NCBI RefSeq assembly: GCF_905475465.1
Contig: NC_062245.1
Location: 248,001-312,000, forward strand
Length of the DNA: 64,000 bases
Direction of reading: 5' to 3'
DNA from: Pieris napi
Taxonomy: Eukaryota; Arthropoda; Insecta; Lepidoptera; Pieridae
The notes below the pieces were generated by a model that worked only from the letters and a program-made list of their open reading frames with translations, made no database searches and was not told the DNA's origin. Numbering within the stretch: the stretch's first letter is position 1; the number at the start of each line of letters is the position of its first letter. The translations under genes and the position numbers were made by a program. Below, in pieces: positions 13,201 to 28,200 of the stretch.

Positions 13201-16200
13201 CCAAGTGGCAGTGTGTTTTGTTCCCACACGTCACCTGATTGACACTGAATGGCGAACTAATAACTAGAGTAAGTCGATACTTTGAATAGGTTTCACAGGA
13301 ATCCAATATATGCCTTTAAAGGACCGTTCACAATACAAAGAAGTAAACAATTGATGCGTGTAACTTAAAACTGAGTATAAAATGTTTTCGGGTTAATAAT
13401 GAAATTAGGAAAAAGGCCTGTCAAGTTATAAGTACCTATCTAAAAATTATACAAGACACACATTTAGATATGAAAATTTTTAATCAAAGTCCGAAATAGG
13501 TCACCCAAATATAAAAAATATAGCAAATTTAAGGAGCTCTTGACGGATTAACTTGTGTAATTGAACTTTTATAATGTCGAATAGAGCCTTGACATACATG
13601 TCAAAGTGTTGTAACCCAGTTTAAAAGGGAAGTTATTCGTTTGACGAGCTGGCGTTTATCTCGAGGGAGACAGGTGAAGTCGCATTTGCAATCAGCCCCA
13701 AGAGTGCGGTCGCCTGTTCATTACTCAGTCCTATATATTACCTAGTCACTTCACCGCCCGTATATATTATGTTATACTTACCTCAAACTTCACTTCCAAA
13801 CAACACTTGCAAGCATGAACTAAACTGAAATACGGTTTTAACTAATGAAAAGTGAGTTTAAATATCTTGATTTTATATGACCAACTCGGCCATGGAGATG
13901 ATATTGGTGAACCGTTACCAAATTAAAAAGAATATTAAATTGGCATTTGAATTAATTACAGGAGTATTTTGGTGGCGCCATTGTTGTAATTTTGAATCTA
14001 TTAGACGATGTTATAAGATATGTATTAATTTGTATGTTAAATTCGTGGATAGAGCCAATCGCCGCTAACCGAACCCAATTTACCTTGAATGCATTGCACG
14101 TCTAGCGAATTGTTAATATACATTATTGTTTTGATTTAGGCTAATCTCAATTACATATATAGATATTCAAGCTCTATTTAAAAGCACTATAACGCAATAG
14201 GAAAATTTTATACACTGATTAAAATATCAAAGACTAAATCAATTAACATTATGTTTTAAATACCGTTTCTGTATATGCATATCGGACTTTTATTTAATTG
14301 TTATACTATGATAACAGTGATAAATTTAACTAGAGTAACGTTACTGCTCAATTATCGTATTTATATTGAGGTCATTGTGGGCTGCCGACTCAACTAAGAA
14401 CGCTTGTAGGCGTATTCATTCGTCTTTACAGTATTAGGAATTATGTATTATACAGTTGGTTTCAGTTAAAAATACGTATGACATGCCTAGACTGAGAAAC
14501 TTCGTATATAAATAATAATCTTTCAATGTATACAAATTGCTGTAAATGTAAATAACAATATATATATACATACAAATCTATATCCGTTCCGCTACCATAC
14601 AATCTGAGCGAGAAAATTTGATTTTCAATATAACATTGTTTCGTAAATTGCTTCATACATTGGTATTATTTATGAGATTTCTAAACGAAAATAAAATATT
14701 GCATGCAAAGAGCACGTCGCAGTTCATTTGCTATCTCCCTCAGGCCGTGTTGCGTAAATCTTATACATACTTGCAACACGACATTTGGGAGTGGACAGAA
14801 CTGTATTTGTGTATTTTAATAATTTCCCCAATACACTATACAATATTGTCAATTAATACGTCACTATGGTGTAAAAATTGTACAACAGGAATATCGCTTA
14901 AAGTAATGCTATGTTTTGGTATCGAGTGTCCAATATATTGCCAGTGAGTGTACGATAACAGCTCTCCAATGAACTATGCTTTTCTGTGGTTCTTTCCTGT
15001 TTTGTGAAAATGGAATCACTATTTTTGTTCTTTTACTCGTAACACAAGTTCTAGTTTCAAAATATATTGTTGGATTTTTAAAAAGCAATCACAAATGTAT
15101 TTTGTATTATTATGCAGATTTAATAGTGATGATACGATAAGAAAACGGCTTATCGTGGAATGACGGCTGTTTGTTCCGAAGCCAAGATAGCTTAACTATA
15201 TATATGAATACATGTTTAAATATGCCGTAGCAATGTCTTTCAGAAAGTGTTTAATAGGTGTCATTTTGTTGTGTTCGCATTTGTTTAAAGGTTTGGTATT
15301 GGGCCAGATTTACATCTCTAGTTCACTCCAATGTACATAAATGACGTGGTACGTCTGATCGACAATGTGTAGATGCATGTCTCTGAACTACATCTAGATG
15401 TGTGAGAATGATAGGTGTCGTGTCGTCTTAGAAATTATTTTGAACATTTTAAGAAACATTTGTTTTCATACCGTCGATAACAATATATATGCACTGCGAC
15501 ATCTCAGACTCTGGTGCATTCTTCGTACACATCATTACTTTTTTAAGTCAAACTGTAAAATATGCTTATTCAATATTTAAATCACAAACATATTTCCTGT
15601 CACAATCACGGAATTACTGTGTCTTCAAGCTCATTTAACTATTGGCATTTCACTAGAGGGCGTTTCATAAAATAGTCTTAATTGTGTACATTTGATACTT
15701 TTTTAAGAAACAAGACTAAAAATTTTACGAATAGCCCTCGTCGCATCTCACAAAATTTCTCCGGCTTTAAGCTTGACAACACAGTATTTCCTGACCCAGG
15801 TTCCAAAACTAAGTGTGATGTTTTCGCCAGCCGTGGAGCCGACCTACCACTTCAAAGTGCTGGTGCCGTCCATGGTGGCGGGGGCCATCATCGGCAAAGG
15901 AGGCGAGACGATCGCCCAGCTGCAGAAAGACACCGGCGCGAGGGTCAAAATGTCCAAATCACATGATTTTTATCCAGGTAAGTTTTAAGCGTTTTATTAT
16001 ATAACAAATTATCGATCTCACTTGACTCTCTTGAAGATTATTTATGACTAAATAATTCACGTTTACAAAATTAATACATATTTAATTTTACAAATTTAAT
16101 AATTGATAGCAAGTTTAAAGTATGTAATAAATAATGAAATGTGTGGAGATGCATCTATGACTCATCTGTCAAAATCCCAGCTTATATCCGAGATGACGGT

Positions 16201-19200
16201 TGATATATTGGAATCTCCAGACACCAATATCGCTCCCAGGAGTTGGAAGATGAATTGTATGAATATTGTAGGAGGTTTATATAGAGGTACGATTATACAG
16301 CGTTTTCGTTATCCTGCGATAATCCTACCAAAGATACATAATATTGTACAGATTTATCTGGATATCCACAATTTCTTTAATAATTCTTCACATATTTATA
16401 GTAAATATTTTATAGCGGTATAGAATTTGCTTAATATAGAAATACTTTCCCGTCAGAAATTGCCGATACGACAGTTTTAATAACGTGGCCATTATCGCTC
16501 AAATGAAAAGCGATACATATTGTGTGTTCCGCTCAAAGTGTTTTCCACTCTTGGGCACAACAAAGCCGCAGCCAATGTGCTAGGTCTCAAGGCTGTCTCT
16601 TTATGAGCTAAGTAGGCCTTTATAACAAAGGGCGTTTGGCTCCTGACGCAACTAGGTCAATGCATGCTTTCCAATTTCACCCTTTGAAAGACTAATCTTA
16701 AAACATGTCATACTATTTAACTGATTATTACTCGCTAGACTTTGGAGTACCCGCTAGTATAACTTTGCATAAGTCTTTGTATAATAAGTCCCATATTTTG
16801 TTTAATAATTATTTTGTATCGAATTAAAGGATTAACTACTTATTTTATACACTAAGCTTCACGTTACGTTTGCGTATTAATGAGTAGGTAAATCCTGTTT
16901 CTCCGAACATAAAATTATAATTAAAGGCAAAGTTGATTATTTCTTTACATTTTATTATACACACGTTAACGAGACCGTGGCTCATTAGGAGACCGCTCTA
17001 GGTCAAGTTATATAATAAACGCGGTTTTAACATAGTTTGGAGAATTATTAGTAGTAACCAGGAGCTTATAGATTTTGATTCGAAGATGAATACAAGTCAA
17101 TGATATTATACTCTTTGTTCAAGGTTTTAGTGTTAAAATGAATTCTAATTTGCTTGCCACGCTTTATCCGTATAATCGAATTTAATGAATGTTCATAGTG
17201 TATTTAATGCGAAGGACAGCCGGCGAAGTGAAAACTATTAAAGAAATAATGTTTGCGATAAATACAATTCGTAGGCAACACATTTAATGTTGCAATTTTA
17301 CTCGGTTAAACAAATATTGTTTGTGGGTCTATTGCTATTCATATTTACATTAGACCTTTGGAGAAGCCTTTGCGATAAACGGCGAACAAGTGTTTCATAA
17401 GCCTGCTTATCTTACGACATTCAGCTTTCCTGTCAAGTAAAATTATACAATGAAACGATTTCATCTTGAGATGTTAAGACAAAAGAAATGTTTACAAGAG
17501 AAGAAAAATTAAAACGTCCAGAATCTTGTCTACCTTTTGGTCTTAAATAAAATAAGTAAAAGTAACTTTGAACTTAAATAACCAAATTAGACATTCATAT
17601 TTTATTATGTCCAATAATTGTTATTCAGTTAAGCTTAAACTCTGAACAAGTACCCAGGTAATTAAATTGATTAACAAATAAAATAGGTATCATTGTATAT
17701 TCTAAGTACATGCACCGGCTTGAAGGTCAACACAAACTTAAAATTTATAATCAAAACTTGAAAATTTAATTTTGTATTTTTTTAACTAAGTTCTATACTT
17801 TTTGATTTTATGACCACAATAATAAAAAGTTAATACTAGTACCGAAGAGTTGAGTTTGACAAATCGCTATGTGATCATCCACGTTACATCATTGAAATAC
17901 CTACTTGGCGTAAGGTGTGTCAAGGTCGACGCTAAGCCGCCGTTCTGGTGATATTGTAAAGATTAATTTACCTCTTTTGAAGACACAAATGCCAAAGTAC
18001 TCACTACTATGCCTGTAAAACTGCTTCAGAGCTGTGAATTTGAATTTTAAAGTGACATCATAGCTACAATTATTATTAGACGTCGAGCAATGCAATTGTG
18101 ATGGTTACATTAGCTGCGCAAAAACAGCAACGACAAACGGCGATATTAATCACCGTATCCGGTAACCGGTTTCCTGAGGTGCTCTATTTAGGTTATCCAT
18201 TCGTTTAACCCAATTTTTAGTTGACCTTATTCAATGCGACGTTGAGAGATGAAAGTTTTTGTTCCATTAAAAATTCCCATTGTCGAATCTACAAAGCCGA
18301 GATTAGAGATACGCGAAATTCAAACAAAAATAATTTATTTGACAATAGCTAGCCAATGTCAATGTGTGTTGTGACATTTTGACCAAATGTCAACACTACG
18401 ATGACTTCATCTTTACAAATACAAAGTAAAATAATAATTAACTTGTATTTATGGGAATTACATCGTGTAGTTATTTGAGAATGGTAAGATAACTAAATAA
18501 AAGCAAAGAGTTTTCTTGACGGCGTTATTAAAGCATCGATCGCTGAAACGTGTCATCGAGAGAATGGATACTCATAAAGTTGTCTCTGCATTTTCCTAAA
18601 GCATCTTTGGAGTCTGAAGCAATCTCTTTAGAGCGTCTTCACTATCATTGTGCCACCCGCCTCCCTCCCGGATGTATGGAGCGGAGAATACTTGCTTTCA
18701 TCTCGAATTTTAATCATTTGCAACGAAACACTCTTTATGCGAGTTTATAAACAATGGGAAACTTTTTAAGTTACTCTTTATTTGAAACAGAATCCATCTC
18801 CAATTTGAACTTGCGAAGCCTTTAATTATTAGCGGAATGAAGGAGATAAAAAGATGTCAAACGCCTTTATGTTTGGACCGTAGACTTACTACAGGCTGTC
18901 ATTTCTTTGTATTAATTATAATATTCTTAACCGTTTGATAGAGATGAGATTAGATTCAAATGCCGGATAATTCGAATCTCGACAATCACAAAACCACCGC
19001 GTTAGGAAATGTGTGAAGGCTATTAATAAGTATTTACAATATAAGTAAACAAAATTTGTACCGGTTTTTAACGTAGTAACGCCCAAGGACGATGCAGGTT
19101 TGAAAAATGAAATAGTTTGAGTCAACTAGTTTTTCTACATTAAAGTCCCGCAAATAAAGTCCCGTTTATAGGACTGAATGCCACGCCAAGACGCGTCTTG

Positions 19201-22200
19201 GACTATGGACAGTGTAATTGGCCCCGTAACCTATTTCTAGCGTTATTTCTCTATTCTCCACCCACGCCATCAAAAAAGTTTTTAATGATTCACTCGAGTA
19301 CAATAGCAATTCATGAATAAAGCCGGAGGCACTATTAATCACGCCGTCCTATTGAAAGTAAACGTGTCTAAAAACTTTTTCAGCCGCTTTGTTGCTCTCT
19401 TGATTGGATTTACGGCGTTGAATTGATAATTTGTTTCGATATTAAATTAAAGATTGAAACAGTATATTCACAGTAGGTATTTAGCTATTGCTAGCTACGT
19501 TTACGTGATGATCATAGTAACTTCTCCACTTTAAATGATCTTATTGGGAATTATAAAACTATGCTAAAATTGCACGTCGTTAAAACGATACATTTTTAAA
19601 GTTATTTTCCTGTTATCAATGTAGCAATAAATATAATATGACTCGTCAATAAAAAGTAACTTTTTCGTATTCTGCCGTTGATGGACATCATTACGTTTCA
19701 TTCAATCTCTATTTGGAGCGATTGTCATAAAAAGAAGGTATGATGTGTTGTGAAAGCTGAATGAAATGTATAAATGTATGGTACCTATTAATATAAAAGA
19801 CTAGCTGTGTTTTAATAGTTTAAGAGTCAAGTAGGTAGGAGGAGTCTATTCACGACCATCAAAATTTCAGATAACATAAATTTACATGAACATTTAACAT
19901 GCAATTTGGCAGCACATTGAGTCTCTTTACATATACTGCTGCATTTACTCTAGTAAATTTTTTAAATGGAGTTTAATTTAGTGTTAATGTCTATCTCTAC
20001 AGGCTAAAATAACCCTCAATATTTACAACTAAGAAAAAGTAAAGAATCTTTAAAATGCCTACTGCATTATTAACGTCGTAATGTGTGATTTCTTCTTCGT
20101 GTATATAGAATACTTTTTGTATTGTAGAGACAACAATCATCATTTATACTTTCCAAAGCGCAATAACGCCTCTGTAGACTTTATACCAGTTTAACCCACG
20201 CCTTGAACCTCTATACCTCTGCAATATGATATGTTACGTGTGATTAAGCGTCGGTGGCGGAACAGGTTGTCCGCAAGGCAAGACGAGTGCAATCTTCCAA
20301 TCGTGTCGCCTAACTCAAGGCTCCTATATCCATCATGTTCATATGAGGTCATCGCGATGAAAATATCATCACATTACGGCTAGGATGCAGGCCACTATAC
20401 TTGGATTAGATAACCAAATACCACATACAACATTTGTTATGCGTTTTGTCACTTGACACTAGAAATACATAACTTTTGTATTGTTGCATACAAAAGTTGG
20501 CATGCCCAATGGCCTTGACCTAAAAATAGCAGAACATTCATCTTGACACCCTGACACAGTCTAATAGGAGTAGGACGCTTCTTTCGTCGCATCCATTGTT
20601 GTTCTGGATGAATCTTACGTCCTTGTCATAGAGCTGTTTATCGTGCAGCTGCCTTACATAATCGCCATAAGAATAATGACGGCTGCGCAAATTGCGATTT
20701 CAATTATATTTTACGATTTGTTTGGCGCAATTAATTTGAATTCACTAGTTAATGTGATATATTGTGTATATGCCACGTAGGTGTTTATATATCGATTATC
20801 AAGAAAATGCTAAACAACCTGACATTATGCATTTGTTACACACGAGCGCTAAGTGCAGCTCAATAGCGTATATAATTGGATAACACAGGTAATCTCTATC
20901 GTGCGACCTTGCCGTGGCATTGTATTGAATACGTTAACCGAACAATCGCAAACGATTCGCTTCTACGTGTTCCTCGTCCACGATGGCTGCCTTATTATTC
21001 GTCCGAGTTATAATTCTCTTGAAACGTTTTGCTCAACGTGCTAACAAAGAGAATTTCTTTGTCACGTTTCTAACGTTACGCTAACTCGTCAAATCGTCAC
21101 CTGCATTGCAAGATTGTTGGTTTTTGGCCCACTATACTCAATTACGGCAACGTTGGAGTGGTACCAAATGTTAATGACCTGGTTACAGGCGAATATGAGC
21201 GCTAAAATTATCGCACAAATATCAAAGTTGCCCAGCGCGTTTCAAGGTCAAGGGAGTAGACCGGTTCTCCACGTATGCGGTATGCCTAACATTGCATAAT
21301 TTGTTGCTGCATATCGACGGTAGATGAATTTATTATGTTTCAAAGCATTTGATTCCAAACGCATTCTTAACAAACTATGATTTTTTTGATAAAAATATAT
21401 TCGTACGAGCTATGTATTAGCTATGAAGCAATCAGTACTCGACTCGAGTTGCCGTTTGATTGCATTGTTCGATGCCATCTATTCTACTTTGGAAACTTTT
21501 ATTGTATTGATTAAAGTTCTACAGAGTTCAAATCACTTTGACTTTTAACACTTAGGTTGAGTTTTTTAACTGCTATAACGAACCGTATTAATGAAGAGAA
21601 AAGAGCAGCTATTTATTATTTGTATCGATTGCTATTATCGCTACGAGCAATAATATCATGAAACTGTGAAGTGTTCAGGCAATGTTAATTATTATAATGC
21701 TAGTTAGAATGTTTGGAGCGGCCTTGCGGCTTACAAGAAGCTTTGAAAGAATACAACAAAGGCCACTCGAGGTTGTCCCAAAGCTTTGACCTCCAACTCC
21801 GGAATTTGAAACACTCGCTATGAATTTCTTGTTTCTTTGATGAATTTAAATTGTCCGAGTTGCCCTTTGTATTGCTACCATAATATAATTGTATGATAAT
21901 TAGAAGAATATTAATTGTTCTGCACTTTGCCCGTTGAAATACGATGTTTACTTGCAACTAATGGACTTGACTTAGGATTTCAAATGAATTACTAGCATTT
22001 TATTGTGATTTTTTAATCATTTTTATAGTGAGGTCTATCAGATTTATTTAATAATTCTGTCCGGGTCCGATTTTACCGCGTCATAGGAGTATTCTCGTAA
22101 AACCATTTTTTTGAACAATTAAAAAAAATGGGAAACACGAGTTTAGTAATGTTATTTAGTTTAATTTTATAACACAATTGATACAGGTGCAAAGATATGC

Positions 22201-25200
22201 AAACTAATTATGTATTTGAAAAATCATAAATTTCCACACTACAGACATATAACTTGACAAATCTCCGCGTTATATGGGGGACGGAAATCGCGTTATAGTG
22301 GGGATTACTGTACATGTAAGCGTGTGTCGAACCCTTCAAAATGTCTCTTGCCTGTTATAATCTTTCTTAATGATGCGAGAGTCTGCTAAAAACATTGTTC
22401 TAAAACCGAGTTAATCGATTAATATTTTATATTAAAAAACTGCGTTTAAAACATAAAAATTGCAATTTCCAGGTACAACGGAGCGAGCCTGCTTAATCAC
22501 CGGCTCGGTTGAGGGCATTATGGTCGTGCTGGACTTCATCATGGACAAGATAAAAGAGAAGCCCGAGCTGGTGAAACCATTCCCCGATGGCGTGGACGCC
22601 AAAATGCCACAGGATAGAGATAAGCAGGTGTGGATGGCAATTTTATAGCTAATAAGTGGTTACGCAAAAACTCAGACTGCTTTGAAGTATTGTTTCTATA
22701 GCCCATAATGACATGGGGTCATTTTACAGCATAATATATTTTAGTTGGCTTCCCCAAGTTGACAACCCTGGTCTTGACTAATCCAAGTTAAGTTAATCTG
22801 TGGGCTTAATGTAGATCTGGACCTCGACCGTGAATGATTCTCGTTATCTAATATTTTATTGCTCGGTCAACTGGAAGAAATGTTTGTCCTCTAGGTCGAC
22901 AGAGCGTGACTCGTTGAAGTTTTCTAACTCTGCCGAATTTCTTATTCAGTTTTTCTACTCAACAATTATTGCATATTCGGCTGCTGTTGTTTCAGTGTCT
23001 TCTTACCTTTTAATAAATTATTTGTCAGCTGAAAATGTCATGAGCATTGTTGATTTCATTAATGTTATTAAATTAAAACAACATCCCATCCGGTGAAACG
23101 TTAATCAAATTACCTGCTCATTTGCATAATATGCCCGCGTATTACTGCAGGGAGGCCTCACTAACATGTTCCGATTATTCCCTTTTGCACTTTTTATTGA
23201 CGTCTTTATATATTATATGTATCCCATTATTATTTGTTGTTGATGTTGGTACTAAAATTAGTCTTTAAGTTGTACTTACTAACTACAATTGATCTGTTTT
23301 ATCTAAATACATACTTCTAAACGTTGCAATAATTTTATATAGTGTTTACGTTTGACAACAAAGTTGTTGAATTTCGAAGTCTTACAGTAATAATGATAAT
23401 GTAAGCGGCCTTCTTAAAGTTAATTTAATAAAGTCTATTACTTTTTTTCATAATTGATAAATGTCGTGTCATGTTTCTGCTTGTAGGCAGAAAATTATCC
23501 AAACAAGATAAATAAAATGCAGGATGCGAGTTTATGAATCACCGATGACTAAATCACGGTGCGAAGGATTATTACGACGGGAAAAATGCTGTCAACAGAA
23601 TCGATAAAACGTGATTATTAACAGCCTATAAATATATATTTCCCCATGTGAAGCAAAGTCGGCTGTCCTTCGAGCTACATTGAGCTTGGCCTTGACTCTG
23701 TTATTAAAAAATAGCTTTAAACAATATATGCAAAGCCATAGATAATATTGCAGTTTCCGTGACGCATTTGTGGGCATGTGTGTGTGCACGTGTTTGCTCT
23801 CGTGACTGTTTAATTTTGTTTGCACTTGTGTGCTTCGTAGATTTAACGTCTTTTAGACTAGCTATCGAGCCTGTGGCGACTTGATTATCCAGGATCGTGT
23901 TTTGAGGGCGGAAGTACTGACCTCTATGGAGGTTTTTACTTTTGTACTCTGTTAAAGAAAGATCGAACGATCAGGAAGTACACTTCCTTCCTGATCTTAT
24001 GACCTGATTTAATAATTAGAGTAAAAAAGCAACATATATTTATTAGTAAATAATCATAACCAATTTCTATAGTTTAGAAGAACTGTTTAAAGAATTTACA
24101 TTTGCGTTATTTTAAATAATGTAATTATTTTGGAAAGGTCAAATTCGTTGACTTTAAGCATTTTTTGCAGTTGCCGTGCAGACAATGTACCTACAGACTG
24201 GGTTGGTTAAAATTAACTTGTTTTCGTAATGAATGCAGGACTGATAACCATCGTGATAACGCGTCTGTTCGTGTTCCCGCAACGTTTATTCGTTGAATCA
24301 ATACACAAAGCAATTTACCTCCTCTAATTCGAGAACATAAATATGATTTCGGCTAATTTTTTTATTTGTAATGGTTAAAGACGGAGACCCACATCAAGTT
24401 GCCACGTTCTAAGCATAATAATCGATATATTCATTAGTATGGTGATATTGTACACTAATTTTAACTAAATTACTACGGTACGGGGTCGGGAGTTCCGACA
24501 GCTACTTATTAGGCAACACTTTAATATAGGATAAACAGCATATCGGTTAAATTCTGAGCAAAGAAAACCAATAAATAATAAGATAATAGGCTGTGATATA
24601 AGTAGATCAAGCAGTAGCCTATTTATGTCTAAGCGTAATTAGCTTTAATCACGTAATTAATGGCATTGGATTATTGAAATCCAACGTAATCTTTTCGTTA
24701 AATCAAAACTTGGCGTACAACTAGAACTAGAGCATAAATCTAGTTCTAGTTGTTCCTTAATACGTATAACTTATAAGTATGTACAAATATTGACGTATCA
24801 CGAACCTTGAAGCGCACGTAATTGTTCTTGATGATACCAATAAACAGCATTCTTGAGAGTGTGTATTCCCTAGTCGGCCAATTGTCTCGTTTACATTGAA
24901 CACAATTGCAAATTTATTGGATGGCCTCCGTACGCCACGCGAACGTTTATTAGAAGTGAGGAAATCGGTTCAATAATCCTAAATTATTGAGAATTGTGTT
25001 TGTGACGCGGTTCCGCCGATTCAATTGTAATAGAACTCGAACTGGGTCCAAAGCCCGATATCTAGATAACACATTTTAAATGGTATGCTACGAATAATCA
25101 TAAAAAACGTTATCAGCTAATGTTTATTAAATATGTGAGATTCGAGTGCGACATAATTTGATACCCATAATATATCTAACAATAATTATATGTATATCTA

Positions 25201-28200
25201 TTGTAATAGCGAATATTACATTCTATTTATATATTCATTTATTTATTATAAATGATTGTGGTAGTCTAGTAAATAAAAGAATAGTATGGATGGGGTGCCT
25301 TGAGTGTTGTTATTTAAGTTGTAGATTCGTAAAATTACGACTCTACAAAAGTTTATAAATTGTTTTGCGTTAAGTGCGTTTTGTATCTGACTCATTTATA
25401 TCTGTCCTCACCACAGCGTTATGAATTATAAGCAGTCAGGTAATGCGTCTAACGACTTGCCAATGAAACGTACCTATCTATATATGTTTTATCTTTAACT
25501 GAATATCGACCTACTTAATGTTTTAATATTCGTATTTAGTTTATAATTGAAGTTCCAGTTATGTCAAAGTCAGTAGATAGATATTGTGGCGGTCAAAGTC
25601 TTTGGCGCTCTTTGTGTAGGTATAAATAGAAAACGTGTTCCATCATTCGTTTACCTATACAAGTGAACTGCTTATAAACAATTGCAATGTGTCGACGGAT
25701 TTAGGGGCGAGGCAAGGTCGACGCGACACGCCAATCGGCGATTATCCTGCTCGGTAATCGGAAACAAAGTAATGCATGCAGTCACACTATATTAATTAGG
25801 TCGAAGCCAATGGTTCTAGACTGTCTCCTTTAAGAACGTTCAACACCAATATTATTCTTAACTATTATGAAGTCGCCAAACCAAATCAGTTTGCTCCTAT
25901 TTCCACGTAAATTCCACCCACATTTTATATATAAAAACAGTCGATCTAAGAATGTTTGTCGTATGTTTAGGTGAAGATTTTAGTGCCGAACTCGACGGCG
26001 GGTATGATAATCGGCAAAGGGGGCAACTACATAAAGCAGATAAAGGAGCAGAGCGGCAGCTACGTGCAGATCTCGCAAAAAGCCAAGGAACTCTCGCTGC
26101 AAGAGAGGTGCATAACGGTCGTCGGTGGGTATCGATTTCACAATACGTCGATTTAGCCGTTTATAGATACGTTTGCTTAAACTCATCACATTTCCAGGCG
26201 AAAAAGACAACAACAAGAAGGCCTGCCTGATGATCCTCCAGAAGGTGGTGGACGACCCTCAGTCCGGATCCTGTCCCAACGTGTCGTACGCCGACGTGGC
26301 GGGGCCCGTGGCCAACTACAACCCCACGGGATCTCCGTACGCCGTCGCCACCGCTGAGGTGACAGAGGTGACATCCGACACGCTCCACTATATTGGCTTA
26401 CACTATATTGGCTTTTACTATACGACTGTCGGACATCGGCTGAGACTACGCGACGCCTTTTACTATACGCTTTCAAAATTATTACTCTGTGTTCGTTGTT
26501 GTCTATACAAATAGCGGACACAGATTACACTCGATGCAATTCTCAATATGACGAAGTATCTACGGGATTATAGTTAGCTTATGAAAGATTTTGGACATAA
26601 ATATTAATTGATCTTAAAATTTAATAAAAACCAGTTCTCGCTGCGAAATAGCTAAATAATACATTTTATAATAATTATTTAGTAATTCCAGTACATTGAG
26701 TCAAATTTTAAAAATCTATACGCCTTTTATCTTGAATTAAGTTAAAAGAGTGAAATGGAAAGCACTTGCGGGCGTGTCGGAGTGGTCGCACTTAACCGTT
26801 CACGTGTGCTAACGTTCATCGCTCATTAATCATTCATTAACCGACCGGTCTCTGCGAATCCATCGGGTCATCTTTGACGTAAACCTTCGCACGATTCACT
26901 GTTTCTTCTTATGGCTATCGTCGAATTGGCCGCGGTCGAGGCGGCGGCAGCGTGATAAGGGCGGTTGCAATTCCAGAGTCACGGCTTGAGCGGGACCGTC
27001 GGCGGAGTGGGCGGCGCGGTCGGCGGCGTGGGCGGAGTGGGCGGCGTGCTGGTGAACGGCAGCGGCCTCGGCGGAGTTTCGCTACAGCTGTCTCTGGCGC
27101 CGCCGGGGACTCAGCCGTCCAGCCCGCTGACGCAGCACACCCTGGACCACATCAAGGTAGGCCGCGGGCCGAGACGTCTCGGCGGCCCGTCCGAAGACGG
27201 CGATCTGAACCTCTCCGCGTCGCAGGTGGCGCTGCGCCAGGCCGGCTACTCGGAGGCGGGCATCTCGGAGATCGGCGCGGCGCTGTCCCTGCTGGTGAAG
27301 CACGGCGTGCTGGGGCTGGCGCTGCCTCCGGCCCTGCCGCACCCCCCGGCCCTCTCGGCCGCGTACTTCCCGCTCTCGGCCCAGGACTCGAACGCCGTCT
27401 TCGGCCCGCTGTCGCAGGTCTCGCTCGGTGAGTGTTCGCCGTGCTCGACACGGAAGTCGCTCCCGAATAGACAAAAGGGAAAGCTACTCTCGCTGTTGGG
27501 TTTCGTCGTTCGAGGACTTCATGATCAGTGGAATCGGTGCTCCGTCTCCACGTTTTTAACTGAATCATTTATTTCGTAATCTGTGAAAATTGCACATTTC
27601 TCAGCATCAGCTCGCTTAACACGTTACGCATTATGTTTACAATTAATAAACTATTCTGAAATTGAGAGAGAGAGAGAGAAGAGTTCCGGTGTGGCTTTCC
27701 AGATCCATTCTCACGACAAAGATAGCTTTTTGGATCTATGTTTGGATTTTGATATATTATAATATTAGATGTATCGCGTCCGCCACTCGTGCTTTGCGCC
27801 GAGGCTCTTCTCTGAATCTGAATACTAGTTTACGGTCCATCTCAGTTTAAACCGTATTAATTATGAGATCGAGCATAAGTAGTGAGAAGTTGAAATTGTA
27901 GCTTAATAGAATTATTAGTCATCATCTCGAATAAAAGACACAATTTGAAATCACTTAGCATGTTTTAAAGTATTGCTGATTTAGACGCATTGGCTTTAAT
28001 GTTTTGTAATTGTCTTTGTCACGATCACTAGTCTTTTTCCAAAATACGCAATAGTCACGAAAAGTCGGCAATACGCACCGGTGCCTTGAAAATTGTAACA
28101 ACCACGATAACTATTGTGTCACAAACGGTGCTTTTGGGTTCAAAATCACCGTTTTGCCGAAAATAACCGAGAGAATCGACTTTACGTGTGAGGAGTCGAG

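Larger units (their letters stand above)
1689..15830 (+). other. Long pasilla intron (14.1 kb) after exon 2
   Basis: AT-rich sequence with no supported gene on either strand; the short open frames in it lack coding character. Features recognised inside are a hAT-type MITE (10133-10473), a tRNA-derived SINE-like remnant near 12710-12800 and a 14-bp perfect hairpin (4923-4961). Sequence near 5155 (CAGTGGCGGCC) resembles a hAT terminus but has no partner. I see nothing else specific. Confidence 0.7.
15978..22472 (+). other. pasilla intron 3 (6.5 kb)
   Basis: No gene is supported. It contains a perfect 16-bp palindrome (19186-19201) and, at its distal end, a pogo/Tigger-like terminal sequence (22255-22315). 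The rest is unremarkable AT-rich DNA. Confidence 0.6.
22628..25970 (+). other. pasilla intron 4 (3.3 kb)
   Basis: No coding sequence recognised. It holds a 10-bp inverted repeat at 969-996 of the 23-kb block (23969-23978 with 23987-23996) and a perfect 15-bp hairpin at 24717-24753. Confidence 0.6.

Noticed and set aside
15682..15966. Alternative reading of pasilla exon 3 in another frame using the acceptor at 15799
   Set aside because: That frame destroys the KH1 sequence and does not match the phase of the neighbours.
26884..26956. Short ATG frame with poly-Ala (26910) just upstream of pasilla exon 7
   Set aside because: It ends at TGA before the exon, has no splice support, and is best explained as GC-rich intron sequence.
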